Source of the DNA: JAAFHB01 sp038240855
GTDB lineage: Bacteria > Bacteroidota > Bacteroidia > Bacteroidales > Prolixibacteraceae
Length of the DNA stretch: 21,033 bases
Assembly (NCBI GenBank): GCA_038240855.1
Contig: JBBRGI010000024.1
Span: 1-21,033, forward strand
Reading direction: 5' to 3'
The translations under genes were made by a program, and so were the position numbers. Numbering within the stretch: position 1 is the stretch's first letter; every line of letters begins with the position of its first letter. The notes under the pieces are model-generated. The model was not told the DNA's origin and did not search any database. It saw nothing but the letters and a program-made list of their open reading frames with translations. Below are positions 7,489-15,944 of the stretch, piece by piece.

Positions 7489-8739
7489 TTATTCATACCT
7501 CAAGGCCTCAATAGGGTCAAGTTTTGAGGCTTTTATTGCAGGAATAACACCCGACGCAAGACTCACAATCAGGCATAATGCCACCCCACCCAACATCCAA
7601 TGCCAGGGCACAATGAAGGAACTGCCGATCAGTGCAGAAACGCCATTTCCGGCAAGAATTCCCAATACAATTCCGAAAATTCCTCCAAGTTGACCAATCA
7701 CAATCGATTCGATCAGGAATTGTTGTTTGATGGAGCGGGAGTTAGCCCCCATTGCTTTATGAATGCCAATTTCGCGTGTCCGCTCGGCCACCGTTACCAG
7801 TAATATATTCATAAGGCCGATCGCGGCGCCAAGAAGGGTAATAAATCCAATTATCGTGGCGGCAAGGGTCACGTATTTAATATTATCGAGCAATACATTT
7901 ACAAGGTTATCACTCTTCTCAACAATAAAATCTGATTCGTCCAGAACATTCAGTCCCCTGATATTCCGGAATACTGACTCGGCTTCGCCAATAGCGGCAT
8001 CAAGCAACTGCGGGAATTTCGGCATTACACTGATTCTGAAATTCATCTGAGGTCGCGGGAAATATTGTCTTACATTGGTAAAGGGAAGTAAGACAACCTG
8101 ATCACCACTATTCCCAAAACCGCTCCCTTTATCTTTCAATACTCCCACCACCTGGTATTTTCCGCTCCCAACTGCAATCATCTTTCCCAGCGGATCCACA
8201 TCCTTTGGAAAGACCTTCTTTATTAATGCGGAGCCCAGGAGTGCTACATTATTCCCGTTAAACGATTCCTGGTACGAGAGACCTCTGCCCGATTCAACTT
8301 CGTAACCGGCTGTGACCAGGTAATTTTCGTCAATACCGCGGACCGTGACATTTGGATTGCTCTTTTTCGATTCATATTTCACGGTAGCCGTCTGGGTGGC
8401 ATTTACAGAAATTGAAACTACAGCCGGAAATACGTACCGTTCACGGAACGAACGTGCCTGAAAATAGCTGATATAGCTGTAATTCTTTGACCGGTAACGC
8501 TTATTCCCAATCTGAACCCGCATGCTTCGGCTTTGAATACTGAATGTATTTGCACCCAGGCGGGTGAATTCGGCAGTGATGGAGTTTTTTATGGAATCGA
8601 TTGCTGTTAAAATACCCACAAGGGCAGCAATGCCAATAGCAATGATTAATATAGTCAGCACGGAGCGGATCAGGTTTCCACGAATGGATTGAAACGCTAT
8701 TTTAATATTTTCGAACACCAAAGGTTTAATCCACAACAT
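7489..8739 (-). CDS. ABC transporter permease, MacB/FtsX type
   Basis: This 416-aa inner-membrane protein has the MacB layout: an N-terminal transmembrane helix at about 22-45 (SVLTILIIAIGIAALVGILT), a large periplasmic domain from about 48 to 280 (MacB_PCD, including an NVTVRGIDENYLVTAGYEVE section), and three C-terminal helices within about 284-405 that form the FtsX domain. The conserved cytoplasmic loop AERTREIGIHKAMGANSRSI and the terminal IPAIKASKLDPIEALRYE are typical. Such permeases work in mechanotransmission pumps with a separate ATPase and often an adaptor and TolC-like partner. None of these is adjacent, so the ATPase must be encoded elsewhere. The first ATG opens the usual ENIKIAFQSIRGN segment. 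The substrate is unknown. Confidence 0.93.
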   Translation of the reverse strand: MLWIKPLVFENIKIAFQSIRGNLIRSVLTILIIAIGIAALVGILTAIDSIKNSITAEFTRLGANTFSIQSRSMRVQIGNKRYRSKNYSYISYFQARSFRERYVFPAVVSISVNATQTATVKYESKKSNPNVTVRGIDENYLVTAGYEVESGRGLSYQESFNGNNVALLGSALIKKVFPKDVDPLGKMIAVGSGKYQVVGVLKDKGSGFGNSGDQVVLLPFTNVRQYFPRPQMNFRISVMPKFPQLLDAAIGEAESVFRNIRGLNVLDESDFIVEKSDNLVNVLLDNIKYVTLAATIIGFITLLGAAIGLMNILLVTVAERTREIGIHKAMGANSRSIKQQFLIESIVIGQLGGIFGIVLGILAGNGVSALIGSSFIVPWHWMLGGVALCLIVSLASGVIPAIKASKLDPIEALRYE

Positions 8740-8886
8740 GCTAAATAAGGGATTGATCAGGGTAATTTTTCTGCTAATTTAAAACTAACTTTCAATTAAT
8801 GTGTTAATAGATAAAGGAATTTTTTATACTTATCATCAATAATGGTTAACATTGCAGTAAATTCTGAATCTTAAAATTATATCCAT

Positions 8887-11148
8887 ATGGCTTACGACAT
8901 TGAAATGATCCGCAAGGTCTATTCGCAAATGCCTGAACGAGTTAATAAACTCCGTAAATTGCTGGGCAGACCTGTTACTTTAACCGAGAAAATCCTTTAC
9001 TCACACCTTTCGGCCGATTTACCGGAACAGCCTTTTTACAGAGGGATTTCCTATGTTAATTTTGACCCTGATCGTGTTGCGATGCAGGATGCTACCGCTC
9101 AGATGGCACTTCTTCAGTTTATGCAGGCCGGAAAAAATACCGTATCTGTTCCTTCGACCGTTCATTGTGACCATTTGATCCTGGCCCGCACGGGTGCTAC
9201 CGAGGATCTTAAGGAGGCTGAAGTAACCAATAAGGAGGTTTATGAATTTTTAGCCTCTGTATCAAAGAAATATGGCATAGGATTCTGGAAACCAGGTGCA
9301 GGCATTATCCACCAGGTGGTGCTCGAAAATTATGCATTCCCGGGTGGGATGATGATAGGAACCGATTCGCACACGGTAAATGCAGGCGGATTAGGAATGA
9401 TTGCCATTGGCGTTGGCGGGGCGGATGCTGTTGATGTGATGACCGGACTTCCATGGGAATTGAAATTTCCTAAACTGATCGGGATCAGGCTCACCGGAAC
9501 ACTCAGCGGGTGGTCATCTCCAAAAGATGTGATTCTTAAGGTGGCCGCAATCCTGACGGTGAAAGGTGGCACCGGCAATATTATTGAATACTTTGGGCCT
9601 GGAGCCTCCAGCATTTCGTGTACCGGTAAAGGAACCATCTGCAATATGGGAGCTGAAGTAGGCGCTACAACCTCCACATTTGCTTTTGATGAAACGATGA
9701 GTGATTACCTGAAAGCGACAGATCGTGCCGATATTGCCGAAATGGCTGCACAAATCGCATCCGAACTCAAGGCTGATGACGATGTTTATATTAACCCGGA
9801 AAAATATTTTGACCAGGTCTTCGAAATCAATCTCTCAGAACTGGAACCCCATATCAACGGACCATTTACCCCCGATCTGGCAACTCCTCTTTCCCAATTC
9901 AAAACGGTAGCCAAAGAAAAAGGATGGCCTATGGAATTGAAAGTGGGTCTGATCGGTTCGTGTACCAACTCTTCTTACGAAGATATCAGCAGGGCCGCAT
10001 CGATTGCGCGCCAGGCGAAACTGAAGAACCTGAAGGTTAAATCGGAATTTACCGTCACACCAGGATCCGAACTTGTCCGGTACACTGTTGCCCGTGACGG
10101 TCTGCTCGCATCATTCGAAGAAATGGGCGGGGTCGTTCTGGCCAATGCGTGTGGTCCTTGTATCGGGCAATGGGCACGTCACAACGCTGAAAATCTTCCC
10201 GAAAATTCAATCATGACTTCCTTTAACCGGAATTTTGCAAAACGAAACGACGGAAATCCTAAAACTCATGGTTTTGTTGCCTCACCCGAAATAGTAACTG
10301 CTTTCTCCATTGCCGGGACACTTGATTTTAACCCCGTAACAGACTTTCTTACGAATGAAAGCGGAGAAAAGGTGATGCTCAGTCCCCCGACAGGCGACGA
10401 ATTGCCCGCACATGGATTCGCAGTCGAAGATCAGGGATTAATACCGCCATCAACAGATTTCCAGAGCATTGAGGTTATCGTAGATCCCCAATCCGACAGG
10501 TTGCAATTACTCACCCCGTTTGCTCCATGGGAGGGCGAAGATTTACACAATCTGAAACTTCTGATTAAAGCACGGGGAAAATGTACAACCGATCATATAT
10601 CGATGGCAGGTCCCTGGCTCACTTATCGTGGTCATCTGGATAATATCTCAGAGAATATGCTCATCGGAGCGATAAATGATTTCAATGGGAAGACCAATAC
10701 GGTTAAAAATCTGTTAACAGGTGAATACGGCCTGGTACCTACTACCGCGAGAAGCTATAAAAAAGCCGGGTTGGGATCAGTAATTGTTGGCGACGAGAAT
10801 TATGGTGAAGGTTCTTCACGCGAACATGCCGCGATGGAGCCTCGTCACCTGGGGGTAAGGGTCGTAATTACCCGGTCGTTTGCGCGCATTCATGAAACAA
10901 ATCTCAAAAAACAGGGAATGCTTGCACTGACATTTGCGGTTCCGGATGATTATAACCGGATACTGGAGGATGATTCAATTGATGTGAACGGTCTTAAATC
11001 TTTCGAACCAGATAAACGCCTGAATCTGACATTGCATCACGCTGATGGATCTACGGAAGAAATTTTGGCAAAACACACCTACAATAGGGCTCAAATTGAA
11101 TGGTTTAAGTCCGGATCATGTCTCAATTTTATAAAAGATAATCAATAG
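8887..11148 (+). CDS. acn: Aconitate hydratase (mitochondrial-type aconitase)
   Basis: It isomerises citrate to isocitrate via cis-aconitate with a [4Fe-4S] cluster in the TCA cycle. The 753-aa length and motif set match the mitochondrial-type group rather than the ~890-aa AcnA. Visible features are GTDSHTVNAGGLG at 158-170; cluster ligands C359 (GSCTNSSYEDISRA), C422 and C425 (CGPCIGQW); and the swivel-domain motif GDENYGEGSSREHAAMEPRH at 635-654, containing the catalytic serine region (S643) and R645. The ATG at 8887 follows an A/T-rich leader without a Shine-Dalgarno. The gene stands alone, divergent from the permease gene across 147 bases, with a strong terminator behind. With mdh nearby, two TCA enzymes lie in the window but not in one operon. 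Confidence 0.97.
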   Translation: MAYDIEMIRKVYSQMPERVNKLRKLLGRPVTLTEKILYSHLSADLPEQPFYRGISYVNFDPDRVAMQDATAQMALLQFMQAGKNTVSVPSTVHCDHLILARTGATEDLKEAEVTNKEVYEFLASVSKKYGIGFWKPGAGIIHQVVLENYAFPGGMMIGTDSHTVNAGGLGMIAIGVGGADAVDVMTGLPWELKFPKLIGIRLTGTLSGWSSPKDVILKVAAILTVKGGTGNIIEYFGPGASSISCTGKGTICNMGAEVGATTSTFAFDETMSDYLKATDRADIAEMAAQIASELKADDDVYINPEKYFDQVFEINLSELEPHINGPFTPDLATPLSQFKTVAKEKGWPMELKVGLIGSCTNSSYEDISRAASIARQAKLKNLKVKSEFTVTPGSELVRYTVARDGLLASFEEMGGVVLANACGPCIGQWARHNAENLPENSIMTSFNRNFAKRNDGNPKTHGFVASPEIVTAFSIAGTLDFNPVTDFLTNESGEKVMLSPPTGDELPAHGFAVEDQGLIPPSTDFQSIEVIVDPQSDRLQLLTPFAPWEGEDLHNLKLLIKARGKCTTDHISMAGPWLTYRGHLDNISENMLIGAINDFNGKTNTVKNLLTGEYGLVPTTARSYKKAGLGSVIVGDENYGEGSSREHAAMEPRHLGVRVVITRSFARIHETNLKKQGMLALTFAVPDDYNRILEDDSIDVNGLKSFEPDKRLNLTLHHADGSTEEILAKHTYNRAQIEWFKSGSCLNFIKDNQ

Positions 11149-11170
11149 ATTCTACAATTTTGGATCACTA

Positions 11171-11199
11171 AAAAGCCGGGCATTCACCCGGCTTTTTTT
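11171..11199 (+). terminator. Rho-independent terminator of acn
   Basis: AAAAGCCGGG (11171-11180) pairs perfectly with CCCGGCTTTT over a six-base loop, followed by a run of seven T (11193-11199). It lies about 20 bases after the aconitase stop codon. Confidence 0.92.
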
Positions 11200-11234
11200 G
11201 TATTATTCGAACAAAACATATTATTTTTCACAAA

Positions 11235-11267
11235 TTTGGAGAATACCTAAATCATTACGTAAATTTG
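11235..11267 (+). promoter_or_regulatory. Bacteroidota-type promoter of the PRiA4b-like/miaA operon
   Basis: TTTG (11235-11238), 21 bases, then TAAATTTG (11260-11267) matches both Bacteroidota consensus boxes exactly. Transcription would start near 11273, favouring the ATG at 11295 over the TTG at 11280 as the start of the first gene. Confidence 0.65.
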
Positions 11268-11294
11268 TAGAGGTTAGTATTGAAAAAAAAGATC

Positions 11295-11834
11295 ATGATA
11301 TTTAGATTCAATGTCATATCCGACACAGTTGAAAATTTTGCATTGCACATTGATGCCGATGAAAATAACACTTTCCTTGAACTTCATGGAGTAATACAGA
11401 AGGAATGTAATTACAAAACATCGGATAGTTCTACCTTTTTCCTGGCCGATGAAGAGTGGGACAAGGGATCGGAAATTAAAATTTTCGAAAACAACTCAAC
11501 TAACGGCACAACTAATAAATTGGCTATCCCTGCAGCAAAGGGTATAAAACTTGGCGATTATCTGAAAGAGAGAGAAGATAAATTGATCTATGTATTTGAT
11601 GTTATTAATAAAAAGTCGTTGTATATAGAATTAAATGAGATTGTTATGGAAAAGAATCTAAAGACTCCGGTTGTCACTTACAACAGGGGTAATGCTCCTG
11701 TACAGAGCTCAACAAATCACTATGATACTGATTTACTTGCCAGTGAAGATGACGAGCTTCATAATGCATTTACAGATTTTGGAGAACTTGAGGATCTGAA
11801 CATGATTTATGGTGAAATTGGCGAGGTGATTTAG
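11295..11834 (+). CDS. PRiA4b ORF-3-like family protein
   Basis: The product (179 aa from the ATG, opening MIFRFNVISDTVENFALHID) resembles the plasmid pRiA4b ORF-3-like family, also annotated as an IS1096 passenger TnpR-like family. Cues are the N-terminal strand, an ENNTFLELHGVIQKECNY segment, the FFLADEEWDKGSEIKIF section and the KLGDYLKEREDKLIYVFDV segment where the family usually has a conserved Y-x-YDFGD-like strand. The C-terminal 40 residues are acidic. A TTG start at 11280 would add MKKKI, but the promoter position and family openings favour the ATG. miaA follows 9 bases later, so the two are surely co-transcribed. The biochemical function of the family is unknown; no transposon is present here. 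Confidence 0.75.
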   Translation: MIFRFNVISDTVENFALHIDADENNTFLELHGVIQKECNYKTSDSSTFFLADEEWDKGSEIKIFENNSTNGTTNKLAIPAAKGIKLGDYLKEREDKLIYVFDVINKKSLYIELNEIVMEKNLKTPVVTYNRGNAPVQSSTNHYDTDLLASEDDELHNAFTDFGELEDLNMIYGEIGEVI

Positions 11835-11843
11835 GTCAGAATA

Positions 11844-12761
11844 ATGCCGAAATTTCTTATCATTCTTTTGGGACCAACAGGTGTTGGCAAAACAGACCTA
11901 AGTATTGAACTTGCAAAATATTACAATACAGATATCATTTCCTGCGATTCGAGGCAGATTTATAAGGAGATGCGTATAGGAACAGCGGTTCCTGAGCAAC
12001 GAATTCTGGAATCCGTTCCCCACCACTTTATCAGATCACATTCCATTCACGAATATTACAATGCAAGTAAATTCGAGATGGAAGTACTCACCAGGCTGGA
12101 ATTATTGTACAATAAAAAAGATATTATACTGATGACCGGCGGCTCGATGTTGTACATCGATGCGCTTTGTAAGGGCATTGACGATCTCCCCGAGGTTGAT
12201 GCTGAGTTGCGCACATCACTGATGAATCGCTTGGAATCAGAAGGAATAGAAAGTTTGCGAAATGAACTTCGGTTCTACGATCCCGATTATTACAACAAAG
12301 TTGATTTAAGAAATCCAAAGCGGATTCTGCATGCGCTTGAAATCTGCCTGATGACGGGGCTCCCCTATTCCTCTTTCCGGACCAACCAGCCAAAAAAACG
12401 TCCTTTTATCATTATAAAACTGGGAATCAACCTCGACCGTGAAGTTTTGTACAATCGCATCAACCAGCGTGTTGATAAAATGTTCGCTGAAGGTCTTGAA
12501 CAGGAAGCCCGTAATCTACACCCTTTCCGACACCTGAACTCTTTAAATACAGTGGGATTCCGCGAATTGTTCGAATATTTTGACGGAACAATTTCGCCCG
12601 AAGAGGCAAAGGAAAAAATTAAGGCTAACTCAAGAAAGTATGCTCGCAAACAATTAACCTGGTTCAGGCGGGATCCTGAAATCACGTGGTTCACCCCCGA
12701 TATGAAAGAAGAGATAATTGCATTTACTAACAGGCAACTTCAAGGTCAAAATCCGGAATAA
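11844..12761 (+). CDS. miaA: tRNA dimethylallyltransferase
   Basis: MiaA transfers a dimethylallyl group to N6 of A37 in tRNAs reading UNN codons, the first step towards i6A/ms2i6A. The 305-aa length is normal. Motifs are the P-loop GPTGVGKT at 10-17; D35 in SCDSRQIY, the catalytic-base position; MTGGSMLYIDAL around 97-108 with T98 in the family's threonine position; RNPKRILHALEI at 156-167; and NTVGFRELFEY at 235-245. It is the second gene of an operon with the PRiA4b-like gene (9-base gap). The 3' end faces a convergent gene, with a shared hairpin between them. Confidence 0.96.
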   Translation: MPKFLIILLGPTGVGKTDLSIELAKYYNTDIISCDSRQIYKEMRIGTAVPEQRILESVPHHFIRSHSIHEYYNASKFEMEVLTRLELLYNKKDIILMTGGSMLYIDALCKGIDDLPEVDAELRTSLMNRLESEGIESLRNELRFYDPDYYNKVDLRNPKRILHALEICLMTGLPYSSFRTNQPKKRPFIIIKLGINLDREVLYNRINQRVDKMFAEGLEQEARNLHPFRHLNSLNTVGFRELFEYFDGTISPEEAKEKIKANSRKYARKQLTWFRRDPEITWFTPDMKEEIIAFTNRQLQGQNPE

Positions 12762-12765
12762 ATAC

Positions 12766-12787
12766 AAAAAGCCGGTAATTTACCGGC
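12766..12787 (-). terminator. Terminator of the acidic-tailed small gene, possibly shared with miaA
   Basis: GCCGGTA (12771-12777) pairs with TACCGGC (12781-12787) over a three-base loop. On the minus strand it is followed by five T (plus-strand A12766-A12770), so it terminates the 119-aa gene. On the plus strand no T-run follows; it could still end miaA transcripts less efficiently. Confidence 0.7.
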
Positions 12788-12818
12788 AATTGCATTTATA
12801 TGAGAATACTATTATCTG

Positions 12819-13178
12819 TTAAATATCATCATCTTCATCCTCTTCAGGTAAATCGTCAGGGATATCATTTACATCTTCCTCGACATCATCATGCCCTTCA
12901 AACTCCTGAAGCGCAAAATCGTCGCGAAGAATTCCCTCGTCATTAAAATCGTCGTCATTTTCAACGATGTTATTTGCCTCTTCGAGTGTCATCCGAACAA
13001 GGTAATAATGATCATCGGTTTCATAGGGTAATGCGGAAACTACTTTCCCCTTGGCATTGATATAAGTAATCAGATTTCCTGCAAAACCCTGTGGATATGC
13101 AAGCTTGATTTGACCCTGAACATCCAGCGGAAGCTTGTCATAGTCCTTAACGATTCGCGGTTTATTGATTGTTGTCAT
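12819..13178 (-). CDS. Conserved small protein with acidic C-terminal tail
   Basis: The 119-aa protein has two parts. Residues 1 to about 75 look folded: an opening MTTINKPRIVKDYDKLPLDV, an IKLAYPQGFAGNLITYINAK segment, then SALPYETDDHYYLVRMTLEE. From about residue 74 the chain becomes strongly acidic and ends in a run dominated by D and E (LPEEDEDDDI). Proteins of this layout are, to my knowledge, common as hypothetical proteins in Bacteroidota; I know no established function. The acidic tail could mimic nucleic acid or bind a basic partner (speculation). It is monocistronic, with its own terminator, convergent with miaA. No clean promoter match was found upstream. Confidence 0.85.
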   Translation of the reverse strand: MTTINKPRIVKDYDKLPLDVQGQIKLAYPQGFAGNLITYINAKGKVVSALPYETDDHYYLVRMTLEEANNIVENDDDFNDEGILRDDFALQEFEGHDDVEEDVNDIPDDLPEEDEDDDI

Positions 13179-13423
13179 ATTATCTTTCGATTACGTTTAT
13201 CTATAATGTGTTTATATTCAAATAATTATTCCGAAAAACCGGTGCTTTTTCTACCATTGTTTGACAGGTGCAAAATAATAATTCAATAACTCAAAAAAAT
13301 ACTTTTTTACAATTTGTCGAAAAAAAACTCAATTTGTTAATATAAGTGAGCTAAAATGAAGATAATCAAAACAAAAAATTAATAAAACCGCTCCTGTTTA
13401 TCACGTGGTGAAGTCATCCCCGA
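13179..13423. other. AT-rich intergenic region without a recognisable gene
   Basis: Between the divergent acidic-tail gene and the pheT promoter the sequence is very A/T-rich, with A and T runs at 13294-13386. No RNA gene or convincing open frame is seen; the longest clear item is an 8-codon frame (MKIIKTKN) starting at 13355 with no phenylalanine codons, so there is no sign of a classical pheT attenuator leader. Upstream signals of the small gene probably lie here. Confidence 0.5.
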
Positions 13424-13455
13424 TTTGGGCATTGAACCTAAATTGCCTACCTTTG
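13424..13455 (+). promoter_or_regulatory. Bacteroidota-type promoter of pheT
   Basis: TTTG (13424-13427), 20 bases, then TACCTTTG (13448-13455) gives an exact match to both consensus boxes. It predicts transcription from about 13461 and a leader near 27 bases. This rules against an upstream in-frame ATG at 13425, which lies inside the promoter. Confidence 0.75.
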
Positions 13456-13487
13456 CCCCTATTGTATTATCATGCATAAGACTTAAA

Positions 13488-15944
13488 ATGAATATTTCAT
13501 ACAACTGGCTTAAAGATTATATCAATCTGGATCTGTCACCTGCCGAAGTGGCAGCTACCCTTACTCAACTCGGACTTGAAACGGGCAGTGTTGACGAGGT
13601 TGAATCCATAAAAGGGGGCTTAAAAGGGATTATTGTGGGCGAAGTAATTACCTGCCGGAAACACCCGAACTCCGATCATCTTAGTATTACCACAGTCAAT
13701 ATCGGCGGCGAAGAAAACCTTCCGATCGTATGCGGTGCTCCAAATGTTGCTGCGGGTCAAAAGGTACTTGTCGCCACTGTTGGTACAGTTCTTTATAATG
13801 GTGATGAAAAATATACCATTCAGAAATCCAAAATAAGGAGTGAAGTCTCAATGGGAATGATCTGTGCTGAGGACGAAATAGGTCTTGGTCACGATCATAG
13901 CGGAATTATGGTATTGAATCAGGACGCTAAACCGGGCACTCCTGCAAGTGACTTCTTCAACATTCAAAGTGATTTTGTTCTTGAAGTAGATTTGACACCC
14001 AATCGCATCGATAGTGCATCACATATTGGTGTGGCACGTGACCTGGCAGCCTGGCTGAGTCAAAAAGACACCATAAAGTTTACACGTCCTGACATTGATT
14101 CATTTAAAATTGATAATCAGGAACTTACTATATCGATCTCAGTTGAAAACAGCGAAGCATGTCATAGGTATAGCGGATTGACCATCTCCGGTATTACCGT
14201 TAAGGAATCACCGGACTGGCTTAAAAACAGACTCAGGGCGATAGGTCAGAACCCGATTAATAATGTCGTAGATATTACAAACTACCTACTTAACGAAACT
14301 GGTCAGCCGCTTCATGCCTTCGATGCCGGGGAAATAAAAGGGGGTAAAGTGATTGTAAAAACACTTACTGCGGGGACAAAATTTGTCACCCTCGACGGCG
14401 TGGAACGTGAACTGTCGGATAAGGATCTGATGATTTGTAATGCAGATGAGGCGATGTGTATCGGTGGAGTATTTGGGGGACTTCAGTCAGGAGTAAAAGA
14501 AAGCACTACTCAGATTTTTCTCGAAAGTGCCTGTTTTAACCCGGTTTTTATCCGTAAAACCGCACGTCGTCATGGCTTAAATACCGATGCCTCCTTTCGC
14601 TTCGAGCGCGGCGTTGATCCCAACGGAACCTTGTACGCCTTAAAACGGGCAGCTTTACTGATTAAAGAAGTTGCAGGGGGAACAATATCCTCTGAGGTTA
14701 TTGACATCATAGCCGACCCTTCAATTCTTAAATACTTCCCGGTACAGGTTACCTGGTCAAACATAAGCCGGCTGATCGGTAAAGAAATTCCGAGAGAGAC
14801 CATTAAAAACATCTTACTTTCACTTGAAATTCTGATTATTGAGGAGACCTCTGAAGGATTAACTCTTTCGGTCCCTCCCTACAGGGTTGATGTGAAGCGT
14901 GAAGCAGATATTATTGAAGAGATTTTACGCATTTATGGTTACAACAACGTGGAGCCCGGTAAAACGATTAAATCTTCGATTCAGCTTGCACCCCATCCCG
15001 ATAAAATGATGTTGCAGAACCTGATCTCCGAAATGCTGACAGCGAGAGGATTTAACGAGATCATGTCCAATTCACTCACAAAATCGGCCTATTACGATCA
15101 CCTTGAATCGTATAAACCGGAAAATACAGTTCAGCTTTTCAACCCGCTGAGTTCCGATCTTAACGGGATGCGCCAGACATTGCTGTTTGGCGGTCTCGAG
15201 GCGATAAACCGTAATTCCAACTTCCGTAATGCCGATCTCCGATTATATGAATTCGGAAATGTTTATCACTACAGCGGAATAAAAACCAACGGTCATCCCG
15301 TGAAGAATTACAGTGAAGAAGAACACATCGGCATCTGGATAACCGGCAAAAAAGAAGCCGATAACTGGAAAGAAAAAGCGGAACCAAGCTCCTTTTTCAC
15401 CCTGAAAGCCAATGTAGCGAACATTCTTGCACGACTGGGCATTCGGGAAGAAAATTGCAGTATCGAAACGATATCGAACGACCTGTTTTCGGAAGGTCTT
15501 GAATACCGTTTCAACAATGTGATAATCGGCCAGATTGGTTTTTTGAGCAGTAAGGTTCTTAAAAATATGGATATTCACGCTGATGTATTTTATGGAGATC
15601 TCCGATGGACAGCCATAGTAAAGTCAGTGAAAAATCATAAAGCCAGCTATACCCCGCTTCTGAAATATCCTGAAGTACGACGCGACCTGGCACTGCTTTT
15701 AGATAAAAATGTACAATTCAGCACCATTAAGGCACTCGCATTCAAGGCTGAAAGACAAATCCTGCGAAGCGTGAATATTTTTGATGTTTACGAAGGTGTG
15801 AACCTTCCTGAAGGCAAAAAATCATACGCGGTAAGTTTCATCCTCCAGGACGAAGAGAAAACACTAAATGACAAACAGATAGAAAAAACAATGAACAGGC
15901 TGATCAGCGTATATGAACGCGAAGCCGGCGCTCAAATAAGGTAA
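13488..15944 (+). CDS. pheT: Phenylalanyl-tRNA synthetase beta subunit
   Basis: PheT pairs with PheS to charge tRNA-Phe; the beta subunit recognises tRNA and carries the editing site. From ATG 13488 the protein has 818 aa, the usual bacterial length, opening MNISYNWLKDYINLDL. Domains in order are an EMAP-like tRNA-binding OB fold at about 40-155 (GEVITCRKHPNSDHL, VCGAPNV); a B3/B4 editing domain at about 210-400 with HGLNTDASFRFERGVDP at 362-378; a B5 domain ending near 488 (PPYRVDVKREADIIEEILRI); a synthetase-like core; and a C-terminal FDX-ACB anticodon-binding domain from about 717 (YPEVRRDLALLL, KKSYAVSFILQDEEKTLND). The longer frame from 13425 adds 21 residues unlike the family. pheS is not nearby, so the subunits are encoded apart. 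Its TAA overlaps the ATG of the macrodomain-GNAT gene by one base. Confidence 0.96.
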   Translation: MNISYNWLKDYINLDLSPAEVAATLTQLGLETGSVDEVESIKGGLKGIIVGEVITCRKHPNSDHLSITTVNIGGEENLPIVCGAPNVAAGQKVLVATVGTVLYNGDEKYTIQKSKIRSEVSMGMICAEDEIGLGHDHSGIMVLNQDAKPGTPASDFFNIQSDFVLEVDLTPNRIDSASHIGVARDLAAWLSQKDTIKFTRPDIDSFKIDNQELTISISVENSEACHRYSGLTISGITVKESPDWLKNRLRAIGQNPINNVVDITNYLLNETGQPLHAFDAGEIKGGKVIVKTLTAGTKFVTLDGVERELSDKDLMICNADEAMCIGGVFGGLQSGVKESTTQIFLESACFNPVFIRKTARRHGLNTDASFRFERGVDPNGTLYALKRAALLIKEVAGGTISSEVIDIIADPSILKYFPVQVTWSNISRLIGKEIPRETIKNILLSLEILIIEETSEGLTLSVPPYRVDVKREADIIEEILRIYGYNNVEPGKTIKSSIQLAPHPDKMMLQNLISEMLTARGFNEIMSNSLTKSAYYDHLESYKPENTVQLFNPLSSDLNGMRQTLLFGGLEAINRNSNFRNADLRLYEFGNVYHYSGIKTNGHPVKNYSEEEHIGIWITGKKEADNWKEKAEPSSFFTLKANVANILARLGIREENCSIETISNDLFSEGLEYRFNNVIIGQIGFLSSKVLKNMDIHADVFYGDLRWTAIVKSVKNHKASYTPLLKYPEVRRDLALLLDKNVQFSTIKALAFKAERQILRSVNIFDVYEGVNLPEGKKSYAVSFILQDEEKTLNDKQIEKTMNRLISVYEREAGAQIR

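Noticed and set aside
11295..11834. Mobile element suggested by the PRiA4b/IS1096 family name
   Set aside because: No transposase, terminal inverted repeats or target duplications are visible; neighbours are housekeeping genes.
13355..13381. Short leader peptide (MKIIKTKN) as a pheT attenuator
   Set aside because: It has no phenylalanine codons, lies upstream of the predicted transcription start, and no terminator hairpin follows.
13425..13487. Upstream in-frame ATG for pheT at 13425
   Set aside because: The extra 21 residues do not fit PheT N-termini, and this ATG lies inside the TTTG/TACCTTTG promoter.
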